Below, one piece after another: positions 25,753 through 37,334 of a stretch of 64,000 nucleotides of DNA (positions within the stretch are counted from its first letter, which is position 1; every line of letters begins with the position of its first letter). A program made the translations under genes and the position numbers. The DNA is from Sphingopyxis sp. H053 (GTDB lineage: Bacteria > Pseudomonadota > Alphaproteobacteria > Sphingomonadales > Sphingomonadaceae), in the NCBI RefSeq assembly GCF_001468225.1, contig NZ_LNRU01000005.1:310001-374000 (forward strand), in the 5' to 3' direction. The notes under the pieces are model-generated. The model saw only the letters and a list, made by a program, of their open reading frames with translations, did no database searches and was not told the DNA's origin.

Positions 25753-28218
25753 CTATTGCGCATCGCGCCGCGCCTGCGCCGCTTTGGTCATCAGGCTTGG
25801 CCGCGCATTCGCCGGATCGTCGGGCCAGTTGTGCTTGGGATAGCGCCCGCGCATCTCGCGCGCCACATCGTGCCAGCTGCCGCTCCAGAAGGAGACGAGG
25901 TCGCGCGTCGTCTGGATCGGCCGGTGTGCGGGCGAGGTCAGCGCGAGTATCAGCGGCACCGGCGGGTCGCCGATCGTCGGATGGCGCGCGAGCCCGAACA
26001 ATTCCTGCACGCGCACGCTGACCGTCGGCCCGCCGTCGGCGCCATAGTCGATCGGATGCCGGCTGCCGACGGGCGTCGCATAATCCGCGGGCGCATGTTT
26101 TTCGAGCAGCTGACGCGCCGGCCAGTCGAGCGTCGCCATCAGCGCGTCGGTCAGCTTGCGGTCGCCAATGTCGCGGAGGCCGCGGCACCCCGCGAGCAGC
26201 GGCTCCAGCCAGAGCTCGAGACTGTCGGCGAGCGCGCCGGTCGAAAGCCCGTCGATCCCCGCGTAAGAAGCGCGCTGGCGCAGCGCCTGCGCCGCCGCCC
26301 CCCAGCCGATCAGCCCCAGCCCCTTGCTGCGCACCGCCGCCATCCGCACCGCGATATCGTCCTCGACATTTTCGCTGCGCCCCGCCTGACCGCTCGTCAG
26401 CGCGATCGCGCCAAGGCGCCGTTCGCGGCGGTGGTCGACGCGGTCGTTCGTGCTGTCATAGCTGCTCGCCGAATGCTGAACGATACGGTCGGCGAAGAGT
26501 GCCTCGACCTCGGCCTGCGCGATCGGCGCGGCGGCGAGGATGCGTACGCCCGCAGCATGCCCTTGCGCGTCGGCGATCGCGAGCCATTCGCTGCCCGCGA
26601 GCGGGTCGACCGCATCGATGCGATAGGCACGGCCGCCGACGCTCAGATATTCGCCGCGCTGCCCTGCCCGCTGCCGCGCAACGCGGTCGGGCCAGGCGGT
26701 CGCGATCCAGCCGCCGATCGATCGCGGTTCGACGTCGTCGGTTCCGGCCGCCAGCTTCTCGCCGATGGTCGCAAGACGCCGTGCGAGACGCCACGCGCCT
26801 TCGCTTCGCTCGTTGCGCTGCCCGCGCCAGCGCCCAAGCCGCGCCTCGACATCGACCCCGCGTCCGCCGAGCCCCGGTTCGGTGAGCAGCACCGCAAGCC
26901 GTCCCGCCATTTCGCCCTCGCCCGCGCGCGCCGCATCGAGCAGCATATGCGCGAGCGGTACCGGCAGCGGGATCGCGGCAAGCGCCTTGCCATGCCTGGT
27001 GATGCGGCCATCGTCGGCCAGCGCGCCGATCGCCTGAAGCCGCGTCTTCGCTTCGGAAATCGCGGCGGGCGACGGCGGGTCGAGCCAGCCCAGCTGGCGC
27101 GGATCGATGATGCCCCAGCTCGCGCAATCGAGCACGACGGGCATCAGGTCATTCTCGTGGATTTCGGGCGGATCGAACGGCGGCATGCCCGCGGTCGCCG
27201 CGGCCTCCCACAATCGGTACGCAACGCCCGGCCCTTGCCGCGCCGCACGCCCGGCGCGCTGGGTTGCCGACGCCTGGCTCGCGCGCTCGGTGACAAGGCG
27301 CGCAATGCCCGCGGCCTTGTCGAAGCGCGGACGGCGCGAGAGCCCGGCGTCGATGACGATGCGTACGCCATCGATCGTCAGGCTGGTTTCGGCGATGCTC
27401 GTCGCGAGGATCAGCTTGCGCCGCCCATCCGGGTCGCGGACGAGCGCCTTGCGTTGCAGCGCCGGGTCGATCTGGCCGTGCAGGCGGTGGACCGCGAGCG
27501 GCAGCCGCGCCTCTTCGACCGCGGTCGCGGCGCGTTCGATGTCGGCCGCACCCGGCAGGAAGGCGAGGATGTCGCCCTCGGCCTCGTCGGCCATCGCCTG
27601 CCGCACCGCGCCGAGCACCGATGCCTCGAGCCGGTCCTCGGCGCGGCGACCGATATGGCGGAGGTCGAGCGGCCAGATCTTGCCCTCGCTCTTCACCACC
27701 GGCGCATTACCGAGCAAAGCGCCGAAGCGCACGCCGTCGAGCGTCGCCGACATCGCGACAAGGCGGAGGTCGTCGCGCAGCCCCTGCTGCGCGTCGATCG
27801 CCAGCGCGAGCGCGAAATCGCCGTCGAGACTGCGTTCGTGAACTTCGTCGAACAGCACCGCGGACACGCCATGAAGCTCGGGATCGGCGAGGATGCGGTT
27901 ACGGAACAGGCCCGGCGTCATCACGAGCAGCCGCGTCGCCGCCGATTGCTTGCTGTCGAGCCGGGTGGCATAGCCGACCGTGCCGCCAACCGCTTCGCCC
28001 ATCTCCTCGGCGATCCGCTCGGCCGCGCCGCGCGCCGCGAGCCGGCGCGGCGAGAGCAGCCACACCGCGCCCTTGCACCATGGCTGGTCGAGGATCGCGG
28101 GCGCAACGCGCGTCGTCTTGCCCGCGCCCGGCGGCGCAACGACAACGGCGTTGGGTTTCAGCACCAGCGCCGCCATGATATCGGGCAGCACGACATCGAT
28201 CGGCAGCACCTGCATCAT
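25753..28218 (-). CDS. hrpB: ATP-dependent RNA helicase HrpB
   Basis: The 821-residue DEAH-type helicase has Walker A VAPPGAGKTTRV at about residues 28-39, motif II LFDEVHERSLDGD (DEVH), motif III VAMSATLDG and motif VI near SQASATQRAGRAARQGPG. A helicase-associated domain and the HrpB-specific C-terminus (VQELFGLARHPTIGD, LALTSPAHRPIQTTRDLVSFWSGSW) follow. The cellular role of HrpB is poorly defined. The start is a double ATG overlapping the stop of the DUF1801 gene. Confidence 0.94.
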   Translation of the reverse strand: MMQVLPIDVVLPDIMAALVLKPNAVVVAPPGAGKTTRVAPAILDQPWCKGAVWLLSPRRLAARGAAERIAEEMGEAVGGTVGYATRLDSKQSAATRLLVMTPGLFRNRILADPELHGVSAVLFDEVHERSLDGDFALALAIDAQQGLRDDLRLVAMSATLDGVRFGALLGNAPVVKSEGKIWPLDLRHIGRRAEDRLEASVLGAVRQAMADEAEGDILAFLPGAADIERAATAVEEARLPLAVHRLHGQIDPALQRKALVRDPDGRRKLILATSIAETSLTIDGVRIVIDAGLSRRPRFDKAAGIARLVTERASQASATQRAGRAARQGPGVAYRLWEAAATAGMPPFDPPEIHENDLMPVVLDCASWGIIDPRQLGWLDPPSPAAISEAKTRLQAIGALADDGRITRHGKALAAIPLPVPLAHMLLDAARAGEGEMAGRLAVLLTEPGLGGRGVDVEARLGRWRGQRNERSEGAWRLARRLATIGEKLAAGTDDVEPRSIGGWIATAWPDRVARQRAGQRGEYLSVGGRAYRIDAVDPLAGSEWLAIADAQGHAAGVRILAAAPIAQAEVEALFADRIVQHSASSYDSTNDRVDHRRERRLGAIALTSGQAGRSENVEDDIAVRMAAVRSKGLGLIGWGAAAQALRQRASYAGIDGLSTGALADSLELWLEPLLAGCRGLRDIGDRKLTDALMATLDWPARQLLEKHAPADYATPVGSRHPIDYGADGGPTVSVRVQELFGLARHPTIGDPPVPLILALTSPAHRPIQTTRDLVSFWSGSWHDVAREMRGRYPKHNWPDDPANARPSLMTKAAQARRDAQ

Positions 28219-28601
28219 GTTCGCGCCGCGGGGTTGCCCAATTCGGTATTGAGGCGAAAAGCGTCGGCGGCGAGGCGCGACACCGCATCGGCGGTGATCT
28301 CGGTCGCCTCGGTCATCACCAGATTGCCCAATTCATATTTGCCGCTCGCCTTGATGCGCGGATCGAGGTCGCGCAGCCTTTTGCCCCGCCAGAAGCCAAG
28401 CAGCACGCGATGCTCCTCGGCGCGGATCAGGATGCACGGACCATTCGCCATGAAGACGAGGTTGGTCCATTTGATCGTCTCTTCGAAGGGCGCCGCGCGC
28501 CGGATCGCCGCGCGCATCATTTCGCAGCGTTCGCGCTGCCAGCCCGACAGTGCAGCGATATAGGCGTCGGGGTTTTCGGCTGCTGGACCCATCATCGCCA
28601 T
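28215..28601 (-). CDS. DUF1801 (YdhG-like) protein
   Basis: The 128-residue protein has the DUF1801 layout: PDAYIAALSGWQRERCEMMRAAIRRAAPFEETIKWTNLVFMANGPCILIRAEEHRVLLGFWRGKRL, then a C-terminal helix. The central PxxxExIKW motif is diagnostic. The family is related to frataxin-like folds but has no fixed function. It overlaps hrpB by four bases and probably shares its transcript. Confidence 0.8.
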   Translation of the reverse strand: MAMMGPAAENPDAYIAALSGWQRERCEMMRAAIRRAAPFEETIKWTNLVFMANGPCILIRAEEHRVLLGFWRGKRLRDLDPRIKASGKYELGNLVMTEATEITADAVSRLAADAFRLNTELGNPAART

Positions 28602-28637
28602 ATGTCGTTCCCGATATGCTGGAAAGCCGATCTATTA

Positions 28638-28723
28638 TCCTCGTCACCCCGGACTTGATCCGGGGTCCCGCTTTTCACCGTCGCTAAGCGGGACCCCGGA
28701 TCAAGTCCGGGGTGACGAAAGGA
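28638..28723. repeat. palindromic repeat (CGTCACCCCGGACTTGATCC type)
   Basis: Arms of about 36 bases, TCCTCGTCACCCCGGACTTG..CCCGCTT and AAGCGGGACCCCGGATCAAG..GACGAAAGGA, enclose a 12-base centre. They are nearly perfect. The element lies between the DUF1801 and prenyl synthase genes, both on the minus strand. Confidence 0.85.
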
Positions 28724-28756
28724 TGGTGTCGCCGATCTTCCCTCAAAAGTGGAGCG

Positions 28757-29770
28757 TCAATAGGCGCGCGCGACGGCGAAGGCGACCGCTTCGGTCAGCG
28801 CCGACTTCGCCTGGCTGGCGCTGAAACCCCCGATCGCATCGACCGCGCGCTGGCCGTAATGGCGCGCGCGCGCGAGCGTGTCGGCGATCGTGTCGTGCTT
28901 GTGGAGCAGGCTCGTCGCGTAGCCAAGATCTTCGTCCGACGTGCGGTGCCCCGTGATCGCGAGCTTCCAGAACTCGCGCTCCTCGGCGCTGCCGCGCGCA
29001 TAAGCGAGGATGACGGGCAAGGTGACCTTGCCGTCGCGAAAATCGTCGCCGACGCCCTTGCCCATCGTCTCGGCATCCGAAACATAATCGATCGCATCGT
29101 CGACGAGCTGGAACGCGATACCGAGATTGCGGCCATAGGCGTCGAGCGCGGCTTCGGTCGCCTCGTCACGCTCGGCGACGACCGCGGCGATCTTGCACGC
29201 CGCGGCGAACAGCTCGGCGGTCTTGGCGTTGATGATCGCGAGATACTGGTCCTCGCTCGTCTCGATCCGGCGCTGCGCCGAGAGCTGGTTGACCTCGCCC
29301 TCGGCGATCACGGCCGAAGCGCGGCTGAGGATCTTGAGCACCTTCAGCGAGCCGTCCTCGACCATCACCTCGAACGCGCGGCTGAACAGGAAATCGCCGA
29401 CGAGCACCGAGGCGCTGTTGCCCCAGATGAGGTTCGCGGTCTTGCGCCCGCGGCGCAGGTCCGATTTGTCGACGACATCGTCGTGAAGCAAGGTCGCGGT
29501 GTGGATGAACTCGACCGCGGCGGCGAGCTTGCAATGGCGGCGCCCCGGATAGTCGAGCAGCTTTCCGCACGCGAGCGTCAGCATCGGCCGCATGCGCTTG
29601 CCACCGCCAGCGATCAAATGACCGGCAAGTTCGGGGATCAGCGGCACTTCGGACTGCATTCGGTCGAGAATGACCGAATTCACCTCGTTCATGTCGGCGG
29701 CGACGAGCGCCATCATCGGGTCGAGCGAGGGCGGCCGGTCGCCGTGGAGCTGATGGATTTCCGCAGTCAT
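28757..29770 (-). CDS. ispB: polyprenyl (octa/decaprenyl) diphosphate synthase
   Basis: The 337-residue trans-prenyltransferase has the first Asp-rich motif LLHDDVVDKSDLRRG and the second, LVDDAIDYVSD. GGGKRMRPMLTLAC lies upstream of the first, and a DDFRDGKVTLPVILA segment follows the second. It elongates isoprenoid diphosphates to the quinone side chain. In sphingomonads the product is usually C50 for ubiquinone-10, but chain length cannot be read here. ATG 29770 starts the family-like N-terminus MTAEIHQLHGD. It is divergent from a chorismate mutase gene. Confidence 0.9.
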   Translation of the reverse strand: MTAEIHQLHGDRPPSLDPMMALVAADMNEVNSVILDRMQSEVPLIPELAGHLIAGGGKRMRPMLTLACGKLLDYPGRRHCKLAAAVEFIHTATLLHDDVVDKSDLRRGRKTANLIWGNSASVLVGDFLFSRAFEVMVEDGSLKVLKILSRASAVIAEGEVNQLSAQRRIETSEDQYLAIINAKTAELFAAACKIAAVVAERDEATEAALDAYGRNLGIAFQLVDDAIDYVSDAETMGKGVGDDFRDGKVTLPVILAYARGSAEEREFWKLAITGHRTSDEDLGYATSLLHKHDTIADTLARARHYGQRAVDAIGGFSASQAKSALTEAVAFAVARAY

Positions 29771-29878
29771 AACGCGGCGAGCCTTGGCGCCGTGCCCACG
29801 ATTTTGCAACGACTTTCGGCTTGCTTTGAAGCCCCGCACGGTGCCAAGCGTGCCGGAGAAGAGAGGAATCGCGCACCC

Positions 29879-30166
29879 ATGGACGACCAACTGAGCCGAT
29901 ATCGCCAGAGCATCGACAATATCGACGCGGCGCTCGTCTATATGCTCGCCGAACGGTTCAAGGTGACCAAGGCGGTCGGCGAGCTCAAGGCGCGCGAAGG
30001 CCTGCCCCCCGCCGACCCCGGCCGCGAGGAGCGGCAGATCGAACGGCTGCGTGAGCTGGCCCGCGATGCCGACCTCGACCCCGATTTCACCGAGAAATTC
30101 CTGCGCTTCATCATCAACGAAGTGATCCGCCATCATCAGCAAGCCAAGCGCGAGCAAAGCGTATGA
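29879..30166 (+). CDS. AroQ-type chorismate mutase
   Basis: The 95-residue, all-helical protein has the AroQ pattern: RYRQSIDNIDAALVYMLAERFKVTKAVGELKAREGLPPADPGREERQIERL, then a C-terminal FLRFIINEVIRHHQ. Active-site Arg in the first helix, Lys in VGELKA and Glu/Arg in REERQ are present. It converts chorismate to prephenate. It overlaps the GST gene by four bases (ATGA). A second, different chorismate mutase lies at 46732-47046. Confidence 0.88.
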   Translation: MDDQLSRYRQSIDNIDAALVYMLAERFKVTKAVGELKAREGLPPADPGREERQIERLRELARDADLDPDFTEKFLRFIINEVIRHHQQAKREQSV

Positions 30167-30858
30167 GCATCGACCATCCGATCTTCGCGCGCTGGCCGGC
30201 GCAGCACCCCGACCGGATCCAGCTTTTCTCCGCACCGACGCCGAACGGGGTGAAGGCGGGCATCATGCTCGAGGAAACCGGCCTTCCTTATGAACCGCAC
30301 CGGATCGACATCATGGCGAACGAGAGCCATGATCCGGCCTTCCTCGCACTCAATCCCAATGGCAAGATCCCGGCGATCTACGATCCGCAAGGCCCGGGCG
30401 GAAAGCCGCTCGCGCTGTTCGAATCGGGCGCGATCCTGATCTATCTCGCCGACAAGAGCGGGCAGTTTCTTTCGGCCGATCCTGCCGAACGTTATGAGAC
30501 GATCCAGTGGGTGATGTGGCAGATGGGCGGCGTCGGCCCGATGTTCGGCCAGCTCGGCTTCTTCCACAAATTCGCCGGCCGCGAATATGAGGACAAGCGC
30601 CCGCGCGACCGCTACGCGGCCGAATCGGCGCGATTGCTCGGTGTGCTCGACGAAAGGTTGGCGACGCGCGAATGGGTGATGGGCGCCGATTACAGCATCG
30701 CCGATATTTCATTGCTCGGCTGGGTCCGCAACCTGATCGGATTTTACGATGCGCGCGAGATCGTCGGCTTCGACCGGTTCACGCATGTCCAGCGCTGGCT
30801 CGAGGCAGGTCTCGCGCGGCCGGGTGTACAACGCGGGCTGGAAGTCACCGCGACGTGA
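30163..30858 (+). CDS. glutathione S-transferase (YfcG/Nu-type)
   Basis: The 231-residue protein has an N-terminal thioredoxin-like domain (IQLFSAPTPNGVKAGIMLEETGLPYEPHRIDI, NPNGKIPAIYD, LFESGAILIYLADKSGQFL). The all-helical C-terminal domain includes the N-capping ADYSIADISLLGWVRN. The TPNG start and overall layout match YfcG-type disulfide-reducing GSTs. It is coupled to the chorismate mutase upstream and to a secreted protein downstream. Confidence 0.9.
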   Translation: MSIDHPIFARWPAQHPDRIQLFSAPTPNGVKAGIMLEETGLPYEPHRIDIMANESHDPAFLALNPNGKIPAIYDPQGPGGKPLALFESGAILIYLADKSGQFLSADPAERYETIQWVMWQMGGVGPMFGQLGFFHKFAGREYEDKRPRDRYAAESARLLGVLDERLATREWVMGADYSIADISLLGWVRNLIGFYDAREIVGFDRFTHVQRWLEAGLARPGVQRGLEVTAT

Positions 30859-31595
30859 TTGGTCCTGGCGAACGGCCGCGCCCCCACGGTACGGTCAATC
30901 GCTTTGGGCTTATCCTTGCCGCCGCGCTGCTGGTCTGCCCTAGTCTCGCCGCCGCACGCGATGACGAAGCCCTCGAACCGCGTTCGGACCTTGTGCACGC
31001 CGACACCCCGCTCTGGGGTTTTGGCGATGACATTCAACCGTACAACTTCACCGACGGCGATGACTTTGGCTGCCTCAGCCGCATCGCCTATGGCGATTGG
31101 ACGATCCAACAAGCAGCCGACCCTGACGCCGAACCCGAATGGATGCGGCTGACCAACTATGGCGTTTTCCACTGCGCGATCGTCGAACGAAGCGCCCATG
31201 ATCGGGACTATCTGGACCGCAGCGCCTACCGCTACTCCTTCTTCGTCCACATCGGCGATACGAAACGCGACGGCAAACCGCTCGAATTATGGGTTCTTCA
31301 ATCGGGCACGCGACCCGGCAGCGACTATTTGCTTCTGGCACGCATGCCCGCCGAGGAGATCATCAAGTCCTTCGACGTCTTGCAGAGGGAATGCCCGCTG
31401 TCCGCCAGGCGCACGGGTCTGCAAATGGACATCTGGCAGACCGATTATTGCAGCATTAATTCGCGTGGCGCCCTGATCGCGTTCGCCAAAGCGATGGCAA
31501 GGAAGCCACCATTGGCCAGGCTTGCCCATTTCGGCGAGCCCCCCGAAGACCCCGCCGCAACCGAACAATCGGCCGAAGCGGTTTCGGAGCCTTAA
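30855..31595 (+). CDS. secreted hypothetical protein
   Basis: The 246-residue product starts from a GTG that overlaps the GST stop (GTGA). After a short Pro/Arg-rich start there is a signal-peptide core, FGLILAAALLVCPSLAAARD. The mature region has cysteines in FGCLSRIAYGDW, VFHCAIVER, RECPLSARR and TDYCSINSR, suggesting disulfides in the periplasm. I do not recognise a family. Its last four bases overlap the end of the convergent kinase gene. Confidence 0.55.
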   Translation: MIGPGERPRPHGTVNRFGLILAAALLVCPSLAAARDDEALEPRSDLVHADTPLWGFGDDIQPYNFTDGDDFGCLSRIAYGDWTIQQAADPDAEPEWMRLTNYGVFHCAIVERSAHDRDYLDRSAYRYSFFVHIGDTKRDGKPLELWVLQSGTRPGSDYLLLARMPAEEIIKSFDVLQRECPLSARRTGLQMDIWQTDYCSINSRGALIAFAKAMARKPPLARLAHFGEPPEDPAATEQSAEAVSEP

Positions 31596-32998
31596 CCCGC
31601 CGGCAGCCTCAGCCGCACGAGCAATCCGCCGAGGTCCTCGCTCTCCTCGAGTGCGATGCTGCCGCCGTAGATTTCGGCAACGTCGCGCACGATCGCGAGT
31701 CCCAGCCCCGTCCCCGGTTTGCCGCTGTCGAGGCGGACGCCGCGGTCGATGACGCGGTCGCGGTCGGCGGGCGAGATTCCAGCGCCATCATCCTCGATCA
31801 GGATTTCCGCCATCCCGCCTTCGCGGCCGACGGTAACAAAGACACTGCCACCGCCATATTTGGCCGCGTTTTCGAGCAAATTGCCGACGAGTTCGTCCAG
31901 ATCCTGCCGCTCGACCCGCACGACGACGGTCTTGTCGCCCGCCGCATCGAGCCGTGCGTCGGGATAGAGCGCCGCGACCGCCCGCGACACGCTGTTCACG
32001 CTGTCCCACACGGTCGCGCGCGCCTGCGCCGCGCCGCGACGCCCGACCGCGCGCGCGCGGGCGAGGTGGTGGTCGACCTGCCGCTGCATCGTTGCCGCCT
32101 CGCGCCGCACGGTCTCGGCGAGTTCCGATGTCGAGCTCGTCGCGCTGTTCACCAGGACGGTCAGCGGCGTTTTGAGCGCATGCGCGAGATTGCCCGCGTG
32201 CAGACGTGCTTCTTCCGCCTGCTTCTCGTTATGCGCGAGCAGCGCGTTGAGTTCGTCGACCATCGGCTGCACTTCGAGCGGCAAGGGCGCATCGACGCGT
32301 CGGTTCTGCCCGCCGCGCATCGCCGCGATCGCGCGGCGGATGTGGCGCAGCGGCCACAGGCCGTAAAAGGTCTGGAGCGCAGCGAGGATGATGAGGCCGA
32401 GGCCCAGCAGCGCAAGGCTGGGGATCAGCGTCGCGCGTACCGCGCGATTCTGGGTGTCGAGGGCTTCGCGCGACTGCGCAATCTGGAACCGCCAGTTGGT
32501 CTTGCTGCCCGGCAGGATGACGTTGCGTTCGAGCACGCGCAGTTCCTCGTCGGGAAACTGGGTGCTGTCATAGGTGTGGATCTGGTTGTCGACATGCGGC
32601 GTCGGCGCCTTCAGCGACCGTTCCCACAGCGAGCGCGAGCGATAGGGTTCCTGATTGCCGCCGCTGATCTGCCAATAAAGCCCGCTATAGGGTTCCAGAA
32701 AGCGCTGGTCGCCGAGCGGCTCGACCAGCCGCACTTCGCCATCGGGGCCGATCTCCGACGAGCGGATCATCGCGATCAGCACATATTCGAGGCTCGAATC
32801 GAAGTTGCGCGTGATCGCACCGGTCAGCACGCGATCAAGCGCAAAGCCGCCGCCGATCAGCAGCACCGAAATCCACAGCGCCGCGATCGCGATCATGCGC
32901 CGCGCGAGCGAACCGGTGATGCGACTGGTCAGCGCCGCCGGTTTTTCCGCCGCGTCCGGGTCCTCTACGACCGCCGGGGCGACGTCGGCCTCCGTCAC
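31592..32998 (-). CDS. sensor histidine kinase of an OmpR-type two-component pair
   Basis: The 468-residue kinase starts with GTG. It has a membrane helix at about 32-54, a periplasmic sensor of about 150 residues, and a second helix near 188-212. A HAMP-like segment (LRHIRRAIAAMRGGQNRRVDAPLPLEVQPMVDELN) precedes an H-box LAHALKTPLTVL with the phospho-accepting His. The ATPase domain has an N-box (DELVGNLLENAAKYG), DDGAGI and KPGTGLGLAIVRDVAEIYGG. It resembles PhoQ/FeuQ-type sensors. It lies three bases after its response regulator gene, within a PepSY-RR-HK set. Confidence 0.88.
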   Translation of the reverse strand: MTEADVAPAVVEDPDAAEKPAALTSRITGSLARRMIAIAALWISVLLIGGGFALDRVLTGAITRNFDSSLEYVLIAMIRSSEIGPDGEVRLVEPLGDQRFLEPYSGLYWQISGGNQEPYRSRSLWERSLKAPTPHVDNQIHTYDSTQFPDEELRVLERNVILPGSKTNWRFQIAQSREALDTQNRAVRATLIPSLALLGLGLIILAALQTFYGLWPLRHIRRAIAAMRGGQNRRVDAPLPLEVQPMVDELNALLAHNEKQAEEARLHAGNLAHALKTPLTVLVNSATSSTSELAETVRREAATMQRQVDHHLARARAVGRRGAAQARATVWDSVNSVSRAVAALYPDARLDAAGDKTVVVRVERQDLDELVGNLLENAAKYGGGSVFVTVGREGGMAEILIEDDGAGISPADRDRVIDRGVRLDSGKPGTGLGLAIVRDVAEIYGGSIALEESEDLGGLLVRLRLPAG

Positions 32999-33001
32999 GG
33001 C

Positions 33002-33664
33002 TTACTGCGGATCGTCGAGCTGATAGCCAAGGCCGCGGATCGTCGTGATGATGTCGGCACCCAATTTCTTGCGGATGCGCGTCACGAACACCTCGATCGT
33101 GTTCGAATCGCGGTCGAAATCCTGATCGTAGATATGCTCGATCAGTTCGGTGCGCGACACGACCTTGCCCTTGTGATGGAGCAGGTACGACAGCAGCTTA
33201 TATTCCTGCGCCGTCAGCTTCACCGGCTCGCCGGCCAGCGTGACGCGGCCCGAGCGCGTGTCGAGGCGCACCGGACCCGCCGTCAGCTCGCTCGACGCAT
33301 TGCCCGCGGCGCGGCGGATCAGCGCGCGCAGGCGCGCGATCAGCTCTTCGGTCTGGAATGGCTTGGCGAGATAGTCGTCGGCGCCCGCATCGAGCCCGGC
33401 GACCTTGTCGGACCAGCTGTCGCGCGCGGTGAGGACAAGCACGGGAAAGTTGCGCTTTTCGCGGCGCCAGCGGTCGAGCACCGTGAGCCCGTCGATTTCG
33501 GGCAAGCCGAGATCGAGGATCGCGGCGTCGTAATTTTCGGTCGAGCCGAGGAAGTGCCCGTCCTCGCCATCGGTCGCGAGATCGACGGCATAGCCGGCCC
33601 CCTCCAGCGTCGCCTTCAGCTGCGGGCCCAGCGTGGGTTCGTCTTCGACAATCAAGATCCGCAT
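33002..33664 (-). CDS. OmpR/PhoP-type response regulator
   Basis: The 220-residue regulator has a receiver domain with Glu7-Asp8, phospho-acceptor Asp51 in AILDLGLPE, TAR and YLAKPF. The winged-helix C-terminus has LTAQEYKLLSYLLHHKGKVVSRTELIEHIYDQDFDRDSNTIEVFVTRIRKKLG. The DRDSNTIEVFVTRIRKK segment is typical of PhoP/FeuP regulators. It is transcribed with the kinase gene downstream. The PepSY gene upstream on the same strand may be a target or an input. Confidence 0.9.
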   Translation of the reverse strand: MRILIVEDEPTLGPQLKATLEGAGYAVDLATDGEDGHFLGSTENYDAAILDLGLPEIDGLTVLDRWRREKRNFPVLVLTARDSWSDKVAGLDAGADDYLAKPFQTEELIARLRALIRRAAGNASSELTAGPVRLDTRSGRVTLAGEPVKLTAQEYKLLSYLLHHKGKVVSRTELIEHIYDQDFDRDSNTIEVFVTRIRKKLGADIITTIRGLGYQLDDPQ

Positions 33665-33778
33665 TCAGGCGCCTTTCCTTTGCGCACCGGGCAACCCGGC
33701 CGCATGTTTCGACTGTGTATCAAGTCCGAACGATCATCGCAAAATCTCGTTGCGACGAAAGGTCGGTTCACGGGAATG

Positions 33779-34087
33779 TCAGGGTTTGCGTCCCACGATC
33801 CGGCCGGTGCGGGCATCGACATAGACAACGACCACCTGGCTGCCGTCCATGAATTTCAGGGCATAGATCATCCGCCCCGCATCGAACTGCGGGCCGCCGA
33901 GATAGGTCATCTCGCTATAGGGCGCGCGCGAACGGACGTCGGCGATCAGCTTGTTGAGCGGGATAACCTGTCCCTGCGCCGCGGCTTCGCGCAGATTGTC
34001 CTGGTCGCGGTTGCCGCGGGCGGTCGCGGGCGCGCCTGCCGAGAGCAGCAGCGCGGAGATGAGGGAGAGGGTCAGTGTACGGATCAT
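33779..34087 (-). CDS. secreted PepSY-domain protein
   Basis: The 102-residue protein has a signal peptide (MIRTLTLSLISALLLSAGAPATA) and a single PepSY domain: AAAQGQVIPLNKLIADVRSRAPYSEMTYLGGPQFDAGRMIYALKFMDGSQVVVVYVDARTGRIVGRKP. PepSY proteins act as periplasmic inhibitors or ligand sensors and often lie beside PhoPQ-like systems. It is encoded upstream of the response regulator on the same strand with a 114-base gap. Confidence 0.85.
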   Translation of the reverse strand: MIRTLTLSLISALLLSAGAPATARGNRDQDNLREAAAQGQVIPLNKLIADVRSRAPYSEMTYLGGPQFDAGRMIYALKFMDGSQVVVVYVDARTGRIVGRKP

Positions 34088-34174
34088 GGCCGTTTCTCTA
34101 ACGCGAAAGCATTGAATAGGCGATGAATGGCCGGGTCAGCTCCGGTTTCGGTTCCTGCCATGGCCGGAGGGCCA

Positions 34175-34249
34175 TGGTGGGCGCGACAGGGATTGAACCT
34201 GTGACCCCACCCGTGTGAAGGGTGTGCTCTACCGCTGAGCTACGCGCCC
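34175..34249 (-). tRNA. tRNA-Val (anticodon CAC)
   Basis: A 75-nt cloverleaf on the minus strand. The acceptor stem is GGGCGCG/CGCGCCC with an encoded A-CCA end. The D arm is GCTC..GAGC, the anticodon stem CACCC/GGGTG with loop TTCACAC (anticodon CAC), and the T arm ACAGG-TTCAATC-CCTGT. All stems pair. No integrated element is seen at its 3' end. Confidence 0.96.
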
Positions 34250-34376
34250 GATCGGTGCATGCCGGAAGCCCGGTGTCCGAAAGTCGGACGTCCATAGCCG
34301 CTGCGACGGTGATTGCAACGGGCATTTGCTCAATCTTCACGCACAAATCGCATGGATCCCACCGGCAGATACAAAT

Positions 34377-34402
34377 CGGGCCGCAGCTTGCGCCGCGGCC
34401 CG
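34377..34402 (-). terminator. hairpin terminator after hupB
   Basis: On the minus strand, CGGGCCGCGGC-GCAA-GCTGCGGCCCG forms an 11-bp stem with one G-U pair, followed by ATTTGTAT. It begins about 30 bases after the hupB stop. Confidence 0.65.
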
Positions 34403-34432
34403 AGATGGTTTCACCAGAAGGCGCCTGTCAAC

Positions 34433-34705
34433 TTAGTTGACGGCGTCCTTGAGGGCCTTGCCGGCCTTGAACTTCGGCTGGTTCGACGCCGCGATGGTCA
34501 TCGTTTCGCCGGTGCGCGGGTTGCGGCCGGTCGATGCCTTGCGCTTGCTGACTGCGAAGGTGCCGAAGCCGACGAGACGGACTTCGCCGCCCTTCTTCAG
34601 CGAACCCGTGATCGCGTCGAACACGGCTTCAACCGCTTTGCTCGCGTCACCCTTGGTCAGGCCGCTCGAGTCAGCGACGGCGGCGATCAGGTCTTGTTTG
34701 TTCAT
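34433..34705 (-). CDS. hupB: HU-type DNA-binding protein
   Basis: The 90-residue nucleoid protein is full length, MNKQDLIAAVADSSGLTKGDASKAVEAVFDAITGSLKKGGEVRLVGFGTFAVSKRKASTGRNPRTGETM.., with the HU signature GFGTFAVSKRKASTGRNPRTGE. It bends DNA and compacts the chromosome. It is next to lon, as in many proteobacteria. A TTGACA-like -35 element lies about 90 bases upstream, just past the lon terminator. Confidence 0.96.
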   Translation of the reverse strand: MNKQDLIAAVADSSGLTKGDASKAVEAVFDAITGSLKKGGEVRLVGFGTFAVSKRKASTGRNPRTGETMTIAASNQPKFKAGKALKDAVN

Positions 34706-34801
34706 GCCTAAGGAACCCCTGCAATATGGTTGGTTTAATGATTCTCATGGCCCGAAGCCATGGCGCGTCACTAACGATGTTTAGCCCCGCCTTGTCAAAG
34801 C

Positions 34802-34823
34802 AAAAAAGGGCGCAAAACGCCCC
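34802..34823 (-). terminator. Rho-independent terminator after lon
   Basis: On the minus strand, GGGGCG-TTTT-GCGCCC is followed by six T residues, about 55 bases beyond the lon stop. It separates lon from the hupB promoter. Confidence 0.75.
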
Positions 34824-34877
34824 AAAACGTCGATTTTGCGACGAATTTGGGGCGAATTGCCGTCAAGCGGCGATGAC

Positions 34878-37274
<2,397 letters not shown>

Positions 37275-37334
37275 TACGGCTCCTGGACGGGCCCCGCGAC
37301 CGGGCGCACCGCCCTTCTTATAGGTGGTTCTTCG

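Noticed and set aside
25756..28563. A 935-codon plus-strand frame
   Set aside because: It is opposite hrpB and the DUF1801 gene, both complete and recognisable. No motif is seen in the long frame.
34175..34249. tRNA-Val as an integration site for the AT-rich cassette
   Set aside because: The tRNA lies 30 kb away, has no integrase gene or duplicated 3' end nearby, and its surroundings are ordinary.
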